This document shows, piece by piece, positions 8,501-16,799 of a DNA stretch of 64,000 nucleotides. Position 1 is the first letter of the stretch. Each line of letters starts with the position of its first letter. Below the pieces are notes generated by a model. It saw nothing but the letters and a program-made list of their open reading frames with translations, did not search any database and was not told the DNA's origin. Made by a program: the position numbers and the translations under genes. Source of the stretch: Actinospineispora eucalypti (GTDB taxonomy: Bacteria > Actinomycetota > Actinomycetes > Mycobacteriales > Pseudonocardiaceae); contig JACHMT010000001.1 of assembly GCA_014208095.1 (NCBI GenBank), positions 1,798,001 to 1,862,000 of the forward strand, read 5' to 3'.

Positions 8501-11500
8501 CCGGGGGAGGTGGCCGCCGCCGTCGGCGCGGTGCTGGACATCCCGGCCGCGCGGGTGGCCGTGCTGGTCCGCGAGGTGGCCGGGGACCCGAGGCTGGTCG
8601 CGGTCGTGGCCACCGAGGGGCTGGCGCCGGAGACGGTCGCCCGGCTGTCCGGCGTTGACTTATTGCGCGCAGAGCTGGCGGGTCGGCTCACCCAACCGAT
8701 GGTGCCGTCCGCCTTCGCCACCGCGCCCCGGCTGCCGCTGACCGCCAGCGGGAAGCTGGACCGCCGGGAGCTGGCCGCGCTGCCGCTGGCCGGAGGCGGT
8801 TCCGGGGCCGCGCCAACCGCCGGGTCCCGCCCGCCCGAGGGGCCGGCGGAGCAGACCGTGGCCGCACTGTTCGCCGAGCTGCTCGGCGTGCCGGAGGCCC
8901 AGGTCGGCGCGGACAGCGACTTCTTCGCCCTGGGCGGGCACTCGCTGCTCGCGGTCCGCCTGGCCGCCGGCCTGCGCGCGGCGTTCCCCGCCGGTGACGG
9001 CCGGATCGACGTGCGCACCGTTTTCGACGCCCCCACCGTGGCCGGCATCGCCCGGCTGGCCACCGAGGGCGAGACCGGGCCGGACACGCCGGCACTTCTC
9101 GCGCGGGCCAGGCCGGAGCGGGTGCCGGTGGCCGAGCTGGCGCACGGGCTGTGGTTCCTGCACCGGGTGGACCCGGCCAGCCCGGCCTACCACGTGCCCA
9201 TCGGGCTGGAGCTGTCCGGCGCGCTGGACGTGCCGGCGCTGCGAGCCGCGCTGAACGACGTGGTGGCCCGGCAGGAGAGCCTGCGCACCATCTACCCGCG
9301 CGGCCCCCAGGGCGCCGAGCAGGTGGTATTGCCTCGATACGACCTGGAGCTCGCCGAACACGCCGACCTGGCCGAGGAGGAGCTGGACGCGCTGCTGGCC
9401 GAGCCGTTCGACCTGGCCACCGCGCCCCCGGTGCGCGCGTTGCTGACCAGGTGCGGCCCCGACCGGCACACGCTGATGCTCTGCCTTCACCACATCGCCG
9501 CCGACGAGGGCTCGCTGGGCCCGCTGCTGGCCGACCTGGGCACGGCCTACGCCGCCCGGGCGGCCGGCGGTGAACCGGACTGGGCGCCGCTGCCGGTGCA
9601 CTACGCCGACTGGGCGCTGTGGCACCGCGAGCTACTGGACACCGGCGAGCGGCGGGCCAGCCAGCGGGACTACTGGACCCGCACCCTGGCCGGCGTCCCG
9701 GAGCGCCTCGAGCTGCCGCTGGACCGCCCCCGCCCGGCCACGGGTCGGGCGCCCGGTTCGGCGCCCGATGGCAACACCGCCGGCGCCCGGGTGGACGTGC
9801 GGATCGACCCGGAGCTGCGCGCCGGCCTGGCTCGGCTGGCCGCCGAGCACGGGGTGAGCACCTTCATGGTGTTGCACGCCGCGCTGGCCACGCTGCTCAC
9901 CCGGTTCGGCGCGGGGGAGGACATCACGGTCGGCTCGCCGGTCGGCCGGCGCACCGACGCCGCACTGGCCGGTGTGGTCGGTTACCTGGTGAACACCGTG
10001 GTGCTGCGCACCGACACCGGCGGCGACCCGAGCTTTGCCGAGCTGCTCGCGCGGGTGCGGCGGACCGCACTGGACGCCTACGCGCACGCCGACCTGCCGT
10101 TCGAGCAGGTGGTGGAGGCGGTCGCGCCGCGCCGCGGTACTTCGAGCACCCCGCTGTTCCAGGTGATGTTGTCCTACGCGGCCGGCGCACTGCCGGAGCC
10201 CTCGTTCCCCGGCCTGGTGGCGGAGGTCGCACCCCGGGCCACCGCGACCGCCAAGTTCGACCTGACCCTGAACCTGGCCGAAACCACCACCCCAGCACGC
10301 CGATTCAGTGACTCCAGCACACTGGTTCAGTCACTTCAGCCCACCGGCGCCGCGATCGAGGGCATCCTGGCCTACCGAACCGACGTGTTCGACCGGCCCA
10401 CCGCCGAGCGCCTGGTCGCCGCGCTGCTCGCGGTGCTGCGCCAGGCCTGCGCCGACCCGGCCCGGCCGATCGGCGAGCTGGACGTGCTCGGCCCGGACCG
10501 GGCCCGGGTGGTGCGCGAGTGGAACGACACCGCCGCGCCGGTGCCCGCCGAGAACGTGCTGGACCAGATCCGCGCGGCCGCCGCCGCCCGGCCGGACGCG
10601 CCGGCCGTGGTCACCGCCGCCGGGGAGACGCTGGGCTACCGGGAGCTCCTGGACCGCGCCGACCGGGTGGCCACGCTGATCCACCGCCGGTTGGGCGCCG
10701 CGCCGGGCCGGGAACGCTACGTCGGGGTTCTGCTGCCCCGGAGTCCGGAGCTGGTCGCCGCGCTGCTCGGCGTGCTGGCCGCCGACGCGGCCTTCGTGCC
10801 GATCGACGCCGGCCTGCCCGCCGCCCGGGTGGCCGAGCTGGCCGCCGGCCTGGACGGCGTGCTCACCGATGCCACGCACCGCCCCAAGCTGGGCGAACGC
10901 GAGGGCGTCATCGAGCTGGACCTTGGCGGCGTACCGGCGGATCCGCCGCCTCGGCGGGGTCGGGGCGCCCACGGGCCGGACGGGCTGCGGGCCGCCTACG
11001 TCATCCACACGTCGGGTTCCAGCGGCGTGCCGAAGAGCGCGGTCATCCTGCACCGGGCCATCGCCAGCCGGATGGCCTGGCAGCGGGCCAAGCTGTCGCT
11101 GGGCGCGTCCGACGCGGTGCTGCACAAGGCGCCGCTGACCTTCGACATCTCCATCAACGAGCTGCTGCTGCCGCTCACCGCCGGTGCCCGGCTGGTGCTG
11201 GCCGAACCCGACCGGCACGGCGACCTGGCCCACCTGGTGGACGTGATCGACCGGCACCGCGTGACCTTCGTCTACCTGGTCGCCTCGATGCTCGAGGTGC
11301 TGCTGGACACGCCGTCCTTCGCGTCCCGGGCGGGCAGCCTGCGCCACCTGTGGTGCGGCGGGGAGAAGCTCACCGCCGAGCTGCTCTCGCGCACCCGGGC
11401 CGCGCTGCCGGTCACCCTCTACCACGGCTACGGCCCGGCCGAGGCGACCATCGGGGTCTGCTCGGAGACCCACCCGGCCGCCGACCCGGGGGAGATCACC

Positions 11501-12463
11501 GAGGTCACCCTGGGCCGGCCCAACCCGAACACCGCGCTGTACGTGCTGGACGCCCGGTTGCGGCCGGTGCCGCCCGGGGTGCCCGGCGAGCTGTACATCG
11601 GCGGAATCCTGCTGGGCCGGGGTTACCGGGCGGACCCGAAACGCACCGCCGAGCGGTTCGTCGCCAGCCCGTTCACGCGCGGGGAACGCCTGTACGCCAC
11701 CGGGGACCTGGCGCGGTACCGGGCCGATGGCCGGCTGGAGTTCCTCGGCCGGCGGGACAACCAGGTGAAGGTGCGCGGCGCCCGGGTGGAGCTGGAGGAG
11801 GTGGAGGCGGTGCTGGCCGCCCATCCGGGCGTGCGCCGGGCCGCCGCCGTGCTGGTGCCTCGGCCGGCGGACCGACAGGCCTCGGGGCCGATCGACCCGG
11901 GACGCGACGCCCGGCTGGCCGTGGCCTGGGTGCCCGAGCCGTCGGGGTCACCGGACCGGGCCGGAGCGCTGGACTGGTTGCGCGAGCGGCTGCCCGCCGC
12001 CGCGGTGCCCACGCTGGCCGCGCCGGTCACCGAGCTGCCGCTGCGGCCGTCCGGCAAGGTGGACCGGGCCTTACTCGCCGGCTGGCTGGCTGCCTCCGCG
12101 CCGGAAGCCGACACCCGGCCGCCGGAGCCGCCGGAGGGCGAGCTGGAGGAACAGATCGCCCAGGTGTGGGCGGACGCGCTCGGCGTGCCCTACGAGCGGA
12201 TCGGCGCCCGGCACGGGTTCTTCGAACTGGGTGGGAACTCGCTGCTCATGGTCATGGTGCAACAACGCCTGGCCGAACGCATCGGCCGCGAGCCCGCGCT
12301 GCTCGACCTGCTCGCGCACCCCACGGTGAGCGAGCTCGCCGCGCTGCTGGAGGGCGCGGGGCGGGATGGAGAGGACAGTGCGGCGCCCGATCCCGCGCTG
12401 CAACGCGCCAGGGAGCGAGCCGGCCGGGCCCGGCGCGCGGCCGGGAGGAGGACCCGTGGCTGA
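5501..12463 (+). CDS. Siderophore NRPS, two modules C-A-T-C-A-T
   Basis: 2,320 residues. Order: C1 (HHVAADD near residue 174), A1 (TSGSTGRPKG near 730), T1 (GGHSLLAVR near 1146), C2 (HHIAADE near 1330), A2 (TSGSSGVPK near 1838), T2 (LGGNSLLMV near 2243). Reading Stachelhaus positions by eye, A1 gives D-F-W-S-L-G-M-V-H-K, close to Thr codes, and A2 gives D-I-N-Y-W-G-G-I-G-K, the code known for N5-hydroxy/formyl-hydroxyornithine. C1 should accept dihydroxybenzoate from the separate aryl carrier protein. TTG start with AAGGAG seven bases upstream. There is no terminal thioesterase; the chain probably passes to the PKS whose gene overlaps by 8 bases. C1 is interrupted at about residues 246-347 by in-frame repeats, and C2 carries two shorter repeat insertions. 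Confidence 0.95.
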   Translation: MSAQPTAPEHEDASARRRALMRELLAERSLCAEKSGQDRIPRAPRPADSFPLTSTQRRMWFGQRLNPDDTSATLCRALRLRGPLDVDALARACARLVARHEVLRSTFDAEVDGEPRQRVHAAPGQVLEVVEGVGAAELAERFAGRPFDLAAEFPLRLALSRLGADDHVLLLVVHHVAADDASWTILVDELAAGYRAERSGDPDRRAEPELQVGDVAVWQAGRAGGPDEREDQLYWRERLDGLPEPVAPPRDFEPEPVVPPRDFEPVPVAPPRDFVPEPVVRPRDFVPEPGVLSRDFVPEPGVLSRGSRPGAGRTSNPDSPYPNPRLAVPESPTRRTQIPDSPYLDVRLGVAGWVGVEMGTRVDEAVSGHARERGTTPFAVLLGALAVVLHRRTGATDISVGSPVSGRDRAELAGVVGDFGNTVVLRVSLAGDPGFGELLGRVREVVTGALAHQELPFDAVVERLNRDRAGRVAADDLFRVMFLTYDDRFGSGEPFGPEIAVAEERVPAHASQFDLTVAMSRGAGGLHAESTYRGDRYAPETVASLFPQVAAVLLGDPEVPVSRLPLGEPPPVSVPPAAPGREPAPVPVDVPHLAERVSAELLGRAANQLTRELLARGAGPERSVVVALPPSVAMVTAQLAIHQAGAVHVPVDPRHPAVRTAHVVAGADPLVVITERAIAERLGDALGDAPHLLVDGADAVRVAERPAGPVEPGELVRPPHPGDAAYVIHTSGSTGRPKGVVVTRANLAAMLAATDAALPGFLGPDDVWSVTHSAAFDFSVWEIWGAMYHGSRLVLVDPETVREPRALARLVTEHGVTVLSQTPSAFAGLVAADAEDPGLLAGSAPRLVLFGGESLPPELVRRWYSRHPDRRPLLVNMFGITETTVHASVAALSSDGVATLPGGAAGTPIGQALPGQWLDVVDPAGRPVPTGVIGELWVGGPGVTRGYLGDPARTAARFVAAPGGRRRYRSGDLARRAADGTLRHLGRIDDQISLRGYRIEPGEVAAAVGAVLDIPAARVAVLVREVAGDPRLVAVVATEGLAPETVARLSGVDLLRAELAGRLTQPMVPSAFATAPRLPLTASGKLDRRELAALPLAGGGSGAAPTAGSRPPEGPAEQTVAALFAELLGVPEAQVGADSDFFALGGHSLLAVRLAAGLRAAFPAGDGRIDVRTVFDAPTVAGIARLATEGETGPDTPALLARARPERVPVAELAHGLWFLHRVDPASPAYHVPIGLELSGALDVPALRAALNDVVARQESLRTIYPRGPQGAEQVVLPRYDLELAEHADLAEEELDALLAEPFDLATAPPVRALLTRCGPDRHTLMLCLHHIAADEGSLGPLLADLGTAYAARAAGGEPDWAPLPVHYADWALWHRELLDTGERRASQRDYWTRTLAGVPERLELPLDRPRPATGRAPGSAPDGNTAGARVDVRIDPELRAGLARLAAEHGVSTFMVLHAALATLLTRFGAGEDITVGSPVGRRTDAALAGVVGYLVNTVVLRTDTGGDPSFAELLARVRRTALDAYAHADLPFEQVVEAVAPRRGTSSTPLFQVMLSYAAGALPEPSFPGLVAEVAPRATATAKFDLTLNLAETTTPARRFSDSSTLVQSLQPTGAAIEGILAYRTDVFDRPTAERLVAALLAVLRQACADPARPIGELDVLGPDRARVVREWNDTAAPVPAENVLDQIRAAAAARPDAPAVVTAAGETLGYRELLDRADRVATLIHRRLGAAPGRERYVGVLLPRSPELVAALLGVLAADAAFVPIDAGLPAARVAELAAGLDGVLTDATHRPKLGEREGVIELDLGGVPADPPPRRGRGAHGPDGLRAAYVIHTSGSSGVPKSAVILHRAIASRMAWQRAKLSLGASDAVLHKAPLTFDISINELLLPLTAGARLVLAEPDRHGDLAHLVDVIDRHRVTFVYLVASMLEVLLDTPSFASRAGSLRHLWCGGEKLTAELLSRTRAALPVTLYHGYGPAEATIGVCSETHPAADPGEITEVTLGRPNPNTALYVLDARLRPVPPGVPGELYIGGILLGRGYRADPKRTAERFVASPFTRGERLYATGDLARYRADGRLEFLGRRDNQVKVRGARVELEEVEAVLAAHPGVRRAAAVLVPRPADRQASGPIDPGRDARLAVAWVPEPSGSPDRAGALDWLRERLPAAAVPTLAAPVTELPLRPSGKVDRALLAGWLAASAPEADTRPPEPPEGELEEQIAQVWADALGVPYERIGARHGFFELGGNSLLMVMVQQRLAERIGREPALLDLLAHPTVSELAALLEGAGRDGEDSAAPDPALQRARERAGRARRAAGRRTRG
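6240..6420 (+). repeat. In-frame 33-bp tandem repeat inside NRPS C1
   Basis: About five and a half degenerate 33-bp units encode PPRDFEPEPVV-type 11-residue repeats. They lie between the usual C-domain segment YWRERLDGLPEP and the conserved second half starting near RLGVAGWVGVE. All units keep the frame. Confidence 0.85.
6447..6537 (+). repeat. In-frame CCCCGACTCGCCGTACC repeat (type C) inside NRPS C1
   Basis: Four copies at about 22-bp spacing of a CCCCGACTCGCCGTACC-like unit directly follow the 33-bp repeats. Related units lie between genes at 16429-16545 and inside the sugar-acid kinase at 32447-32490. So this is a dispersed repeat, not part of the C domain. Confidence 0.8.
9744..9769. 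repeat. Palindromic repeat (type A) inside NRPS C2
   Basis: GTCGGGCGCC, six-base centre CGGTTC, then GGCGCCCGAT: nearly perfect ten-base arms. It is one of five full copies in the window (also 18995, 19052, 50146, 57291) and encodes a short Gly/Ala/Pro insertion in frame. Confidence 0.8.
10302..10340. repeat. GATTCAGTCACTTCAGC repeat (type B) inside NRPS C2
   Basis: Two degenerate copies of a GATTCAGTCACTTCAGC-like 20-mer lie near the end of C2 and encode RFSDSSTLVQSLQ. The same unit occurs at 33857, 39124-39263 and 59141. Confidence 0.75.
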
Positions 12464-15400
12464 TTCACCCGTGGCCGAGACGTACGACGAGGAACTCGAC
12501 ATCGCGGTGGTCGGCATGGCCACCCGGTTCTCCGGCGCGGAGGACCTGGACGCGTTCTGGCGGTTGCTGCTGGAGGGCCGGGACGGCGGCCGGCAGGCCA
12601 CCGAGGAGGAGTTCTTCGCCGCCGGCGGCACCGAGGCCGAGCTGAAGGACCCAGACTTGGTGCTGCGCTACTCGGCGATCGACGGCATCGAGCGGCTGGA
12701 CGCGGAGTACTTCGGGTTCAGCCCGGCCGAGGCGGAGCTGGTGGACCCGCAGCACCGGCTGTTCCTGGAGATCGCGCACCGGGCGCTGGAGCACGCCGGG
12801 CACGACCCGGCCGACCCGGACCGGGTGGTCGGGGTGTACGCCGGCTCCGGCCTGGCCAGCTACCTGCTGCGCAACGTGATGCCCTGGTACCAGGACTCGC
12901 AGGCCGACCTGATGACCCTGGCCACCGGCAACGCGCCCAGCACCCTGGCCACCCGGGTGGCCTACCGGCTGGGTCTGACCGGGCCGGCGATGGCGGTGGC
13001 CACCGCGTGCTCCACCTCGCTGGTCGCGGTGCACCTGGCCTGCCAGGACCTGATCGGGCTGCGCGCCGATGTGGCGCTGGCCGGCGGGGCGACGCTGAAC
13101 CCGGCCGCCCGCCGGGGCTACCGGTGGGTGGATGCCGGGCTGATGTCGGCCGACGGCCGGTGCCGGCCGTTCGACGCGGCCGCCACCGGGATGGCCGGCG
13201 GTGACGGGGTCGCGGCAGTGGTGCTCAAGCGGCTGGCCGACGCCCGCGCCGACGGGGACACCATTTACGGCGTGATCGCCGGCACGGCGGTGAACAACGA
13301 CGGCCGGCGCAAGGTCGGCTACGCCGCGCCGAGCACCCAGGGTCAGGCGGAAGTGATCGTCGCCGCGCACGCGGCGGCCGGGCTGACGGCGGCGGACATC
13401 GACTACGTGGAGGCCCACGGCACCGGGACCGCCGTCGGCGACCCGGTGGAGGTGGCCGCGCTGACCTCGGCCTTCCGTTCCGACGGCGCGCCGCCGGAGA
13501 GCTGCGGCCTGGGCGCGGTGAAGTCCAACATCGGGCACACCGACACGGCCGCCGGCGTGGCCGGACTGATCAAGACGGTGCTGGCGCTGCACCACGAGCG
13601 GATTCCCGCCACCGCGCACTACACCGAGCCCAACCCGCTGATCGACTTCGCCGGCGGGCCGTTCCGGGTGGTCGCCGAGGAAACCCCGTGGCCTCGCGGG
13701 GAACGCCCCCGGGCGGCCGGGGTCAGCTCGTTTGGCATCGGCGGCACCAACGCGCACGTGGTGGTGCGCGAGGCCCCCCGCCCGCCGGACCGCCCGGACC
13801 CGACCGACGAGCCGCAGCTGCTGCTGCTCTCCGCCCAATCCCCGGAGGCGCTCCGGGACAGCTGCGCCGAACTGGCCGGGCACCTGCGCACGCACCCCGG
13901 GCTGGACCTGGCCGACGTGGCCCGCACCCTGCACGAGGGCCGCCGGGCCGGCCCGTACCGGGCCTCCGTGGTGGCCCCGGGCCGGTGGGGTGACGCGGTC
14001 GCCGCGACGGCCTCGCTGCTCGACGCCCAGGCCGTCGCGCTGGCGTCCGCGCCGGTGGAGCCGGCCCGGTCGGCCCGTCCGGTGGTGCTGCTGTTCGGCG
14101 GGGCGGGAGCGGTGCCCGGGGACGTGGTCGCCGAGATGGCCCGGTTCAACCGGCCGTTCGCGGACGCACTGTCCTCGGCCGGCCGGCTGTTGGGTACCGA
14201 GCTCGGGGAGTTGATCACCTCCGGCCGCCTGCCGGACCCGGTGGACGACGAGGCCGGGCTTTCGCCGGCGGCGGTGCTCGCGGTGGAGTTCGCGCTCACC
14301 GACCTGCTCCGCTCGGTGGGCATCACGCCGACCAGGGTGCTCGGGCACAGCCTCGGCGAGTACGCGGCCGCCGCCGTGGCCGGGGTGATGGACCGGGCCG
14401 AGGCGGTGCGCCTGGTCGCCCGGCGGCAGGTGCTGCTCGACGCGACCCACCCGGACGGCGCCGGCGAGGCCGTGCTGGCCGACCCTTCGGAGCTGGGCGA
14501 GCTGCCGGACGGACTGACCCTGGCGGTGCACACCGCGCCGGGTTCCTGCCTGGTCTCCGGCACCCGGGCCGACCTGGACACCTGGCTGGCCGGGCTGCCC
14601 GACGTCCCCCACCGCCCGCTGCCGGTCCGCTGCGCCCCACACTCACCCCTCCTGAAACCGGCCCGCGCCCCCCTCCGCACCCTGCTCGCGGCGGTGCCCC
14701 TGACCGCCCCCCGCCTGCCCTGGGTAACCACCGTCACCGGCGCCGCGGCCACCGAAGAACGAGCCCGCGACGTGGAGTCCTGGCTCCGCCACACCCTGGA
14801 ACCCGTCGACTTCGCCACTGCCCTGCGCGCCGCCGCCGGCCGAGCCAAACCCGCCTTCATCGAGGTAGGCCCCGGCCGCACCGCCGCCCGCGCCGCCCGC
14901 ACAGTCCTAGGCCCCCCCACAGTGGCCGTCCCCCTCCTCCCCTCCCCCATATCGCTGGCCCCCACAGCCCATGTCGCTGATTCAGACGGGCCGAGTCGCG
15001 GATTTCACCCGGCGGTAACCGCCTTGCTGACCTCGTTGGGCGCGCTGTGGTGCGCCGGCGTGGACCTGGACGGCACCGCGTTGCGCCCGCCGGACGCGCG
15101 CAAGGTCCCGTTGCCCGGCCACCCGTGGTACCGCCGCCGGTACTGGATCGACCCGCCGGCGCCCGGCGCGGTCACCCCGGCCCCGGGCGGGCGGATCCCG
15201 GCCGGGGCCGACCCCGAGCCCACGGGTCGAGCGAAACCGGCTGGGCCGGCGGGGGCAGGGGTTCCGAGGCCGGCACTGCCCAACCCGTACGTGCCGCCGG
15301 AGACCGACCGGCAGCGCCAGCTGGTGGAGCTGTGCGGCGCGGTGCTCGGCTACACCGGCATCGGCCTGGACGACGACGTGTTCGCGCTCGGCGCGGACTC

Positions 15401-15536
15401 GCTGACCGCGTTCCGGCTGGTGCAGCGCACGCGCGCGGAGTTCGGCGCGGCGCCCCCGCTGCGCGAGTTCCTGGAAGACCCGAGGGTGCGCAACCTGGAA
15501 CGAGAGCCCGAGCCCACCGCCGAGGAGCGCAGGTGA
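12456..15536 (+). CDS. Type I PKS module KS-AT-ACP of the siderophore pathway
   Basis: 1,026 residues from GTG 12456, which follows GGAGGAGG and overlaps the NRPS stop by 8 bases. KS: DPQHRLFLEIAHRALEHAG, active Cys in TACSTS (about residue 184), EAHGTGT and NIGHTDTAAG. AT: GHSLGEY near residue 630 and a downstream CAPHSPLL. ACP: LGADSLTAF near residue 981. There is no KR, DH, ER or TE. It should add one two-carbon unit, left as a beta-keto thioester, to the NRPS chain, comparable in role to the PKS steps in mycobactin-type assembly. How the chain is released is not evident. A repeat-derived stretch (14946-15007) lies between AT and the post-AT linker. Confidence 0.93.
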   Translation: MADSPVAETYDEELDIAVVGMATRFSGAEDLDAFWRLLLEGRDGGRQATEEEFFAAGGTEAELKDPDLVLRYSAIDGIERLDAEYFGFSPAEAELVDPQHRLFLEIAHRALEHAGHDPADPDRVVGVYAGSGLASYLLRNVMPWYQDSQADLMTLATGNAPSTLATRVAYRLGLTGPAMAVATACSTSLVAVHLACQDLIGLRADVALAGGATLNPAARRGYRWVDAGLMSADGRCRPFDAAATGMAGGDGVAAVVLKRLADARADGDTIYGVIAGTAVNNDGRRKVGYAAPSTQGQAEVIVAAHAAAGLTAADIDYVEAHGTGTAVGDPVEVAALTSAFRSDGAPPESCGLGAVKSNIGHTDTAAGVAGLIKTVLALHHERIPATAHYTEPNPLIDFAGGPFRVVAEETPWPRGERPRAAGVSSFGIGGTNAHVVVREAPRPPDRPDPTDEPQLLLLSAQSPEALRDSCAELAGHLRTHPGLDLADVARTLHEGRRAGPYRASVVAPGRWGDAVAATASLLDAQAVALASAPVEPARSARPVVLLFGGAGAVPGDVVAEMARFNRPFADALSSAGRLLGTELGELITSGRLPDPVDDEAGLSPAAVLAVEFALTDLLRSVGITPTRVLGHSLGEYAAAAVAGVMDRAEAVRLVARRQVLLDATHPDGAGEAVLADPSELGELPDGLTLAVHTAPGSCLVSGTRADLDTWLAGLPDVPHRPLPVRCAPHSPLLKPARAPLRTLLAAVPLTAPRLPWVTTVTGAAATEERARDVESWLRHTLEPVDFATALRAAAGRAKPAFIEVGPGRTAARAARTVLGPPTVAVPLLPSPISLAPTAHVADSDGPSRGFHPAVTALLTSLGALWCAGVDLDGTALRPPDARKVPLPGHPWYRRRYWIDPPAPGAVTPAPGGRIPAGADPEPTGRAKPAGPAGAGVPRPALPNPYVPPETDRQRQLVELCGAVLGYTGIGLDDDVFALGADSLTAFRLVQRTRAEFGAAPPLREFLEDPRVRNLEREPEPTAEERR
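14946..15007. repeat. CCCATATCGC / CATGTCGC repeat (type D) inside PKS gene
   Basis: A patch with CCCATATCGC, CCCATGTCGCTGATTCAG and GAGTCGCGGATTT motifs resembles the intergenic patch at 30697-30750. It encodes a low-complexity segment after the AT domain. Confidence 0.55.
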
Positions 15537-16435
15537 TCGAACCCGTCACCCTCACCGCCGGCGATGGTTGCGTCCTGCACGGCGTGCGCCGGCCCGCCGG
15601 CCCGCCGGGGGCGCCGACGGTGCTGGTCGTGCACTCGGCCAACCAGACGCACCGGGCCATGTTGCCGCTGGCCGCCCGGCTGGCCGCGCGGGCCGAGGTT
15701 GTGCTGCCGGACCTGCGGGGCTTCGGTGACTCGGTCTGCCCGGATCCGGCGGCGCACACCTGGGACCGCCTGGCCGCCGACATCCGGGAGTGGGTGGCGG
15801 CGATCCGGGAGCGCACCGGGGGACCGGTGCTGCTGGCCGGGTTCGCCCTCGGTGCCGGCGTGGCGGTCCGCGCGGCGGCCGATGCGGAAGCTCAGATCGG
15901 GACGAATGCCGGGACGAATGCCGGGACGAATGCCGGAGCGGGCGCCTCGGCCGATGCGCTCGCGGTGATCTCCCCGCACCACATGCCGGGCGAACCGGTC
16001 GACCCGGCGGTGGCCGCGCGCAACCGGGGTCTGGCCGACCTGATCGAGCGGGACGGGCGGGACGCGGTGCTGGAACCGTGGCTGGCCTCGCTGCGACCCC
16101 ACCTGGCCGAACCCCTGCGCCGGGACATCGGGCTCACCGACCAGGCCAGCCTGATCGCCTCGTTCCGGGGGTTGGCGGCGACCAGCCCGGTCACCGACGC
16201 CGACGTCGTCCGGCGAGCCGGCCGGGCGGTGCGGCGCCTGTTGGTGGTGCCGGGCGACGACCCGTCGCACCCGGCCGAGGTGGGCGCGCGGTACGCCGAG
16301 CTGTTCGGTGAGGTCGGTGTGCCGACGTTGTCCGGTGCGCTGGCCGGCGTGCGGCAGCCGTCCGCCGAGCGGTGGGCCGAGGCGGTCGCCGAGCCGTTGC
16401 TGGCGCTGATTGGGACGATGACCGCGGAGTGCTGA
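15533..16435 (+). CDS. Alpha/beta-hydrolase-fold protein lacking the nucleophile Ser
   Basis: 300 residues from GTG 15533 (GTGA overlap with the PKS stop; GAGGAG upstream). The fold is clear: VLVVHSANQTHRAMLPLAARL, VVLPDLRGFGDSV, and an elbow reading LLAGFALGAGVAV. The elbow position that should be Ser (GxSxG) is Ala (GCC), and no clear terminal GxGH-type His is seen near the end. So either it is a non-catalytic partner or it uses other chemistry. It is the last gene of the biosynthetic run. Residues around 120-140 contain a repeated GTNA motif from a 12-bp tandem repeat. Its stop codon falls in the first unit of the following repeat array. Confidence 0.8.
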   Translation: MIEPVTLTAGDGCVLHGVRRPAGPPGAPTVLVVHSANQTHRAMLPLAARLAARAEVVLPDLRGFGDSVCPDPAAHTWDRLAADIREWVAAIRERTGGPVLLAGFALGAGVAVRAAADAEAQIGTNAGTNAGTNAGAGASADALAVISPHHMPGEPVDPAVAARNRGLADLIERDGRDAVLEPWLASLRPHLAEPLRRDIGLTDQASLIASFRGLAATSPVTDADVVRRAGRAVRRLLVVPGDDPSHPAEVGARYAELFGEVGVPTLSGALAGVRQPSAERWAEAVAEPLLALIGTMTAEC

Positions 16436-16545
16436 AACCTCCGACTCGGTGTGCTGAAACCCCCGACTCGCGGTGATGAAACCCCCGACTCGGTGTGCTG
16501 AAACCTCCGACTCGCGGTGATGGAACCTCCGACTCGCGGTGATGG
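16429..16545. repeat. Intergenic array of about 22-bp CCCCGACTCGCG units (type C)
   Basis: Five units of roughly GTGCTGAAACCCCCGACTCG alternate with GTGATG variants, between the converging siderophore transcription units. Spacers are absent, so it is not a CRISPR. Any terminator between the converging operons would have to lie here. Confidence 0.85.
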
Positions 16546-16568
16546 AAGCGCTGGCTCGCCGGGGTGGG

Positions 16569-16799
16569 TTAGCGGGTCAGGACCGTTGACCAGGTGCGGA
16601 GGGTGGGGAGCTCGGCCAGGTCGGCTAGGCGTATGTCGTGCGCGCCTCGTTCGCGCCAGAGCTCGACCAGGCGCATCAGGCGTAACGAGTCGAGGCCCTG
16701 GTCGAAGAGGTCGGCGTCCGGGTCCAGCTCGGACGGCTCGCAGTCGAGCAGGTCGGCCACGTCGGTGCGCAGGCGGTCCAGGCTCAGCTCGGCGGCCAT
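16569..16799 (-). CDS. Aryl carrier protein (free-standing ArCP)
   Basis: 76 residues with the phosphopantetheine site GLDSLRLM and a helical acidic body (DLLDCEPSELDPDADLFDQ). In EntB this domain is fused to the isochorismatase. Here it is a separate gene whose ATG overlaps the isochorismatase stop by one base (TGATG). It should carry 2,3-dihydroxybenzoate loaded by the AMP ligase and present it to C1 of the NRPS. Confidence 0.9.
   Translation of the reverse strand: MAAELSLDRLRTDVADLLDCEPSELDPDADLFDQGLDSLRLMRLVELWRERGAHDIRLADLAELPTLRTWSTVLTR

Noticed and set aside
16429-16545. Possible CRISPR array
   Set aside because: Units are directly joined with no unique spacers, vary in sequence and recur inside genes; no cas genes nearby.
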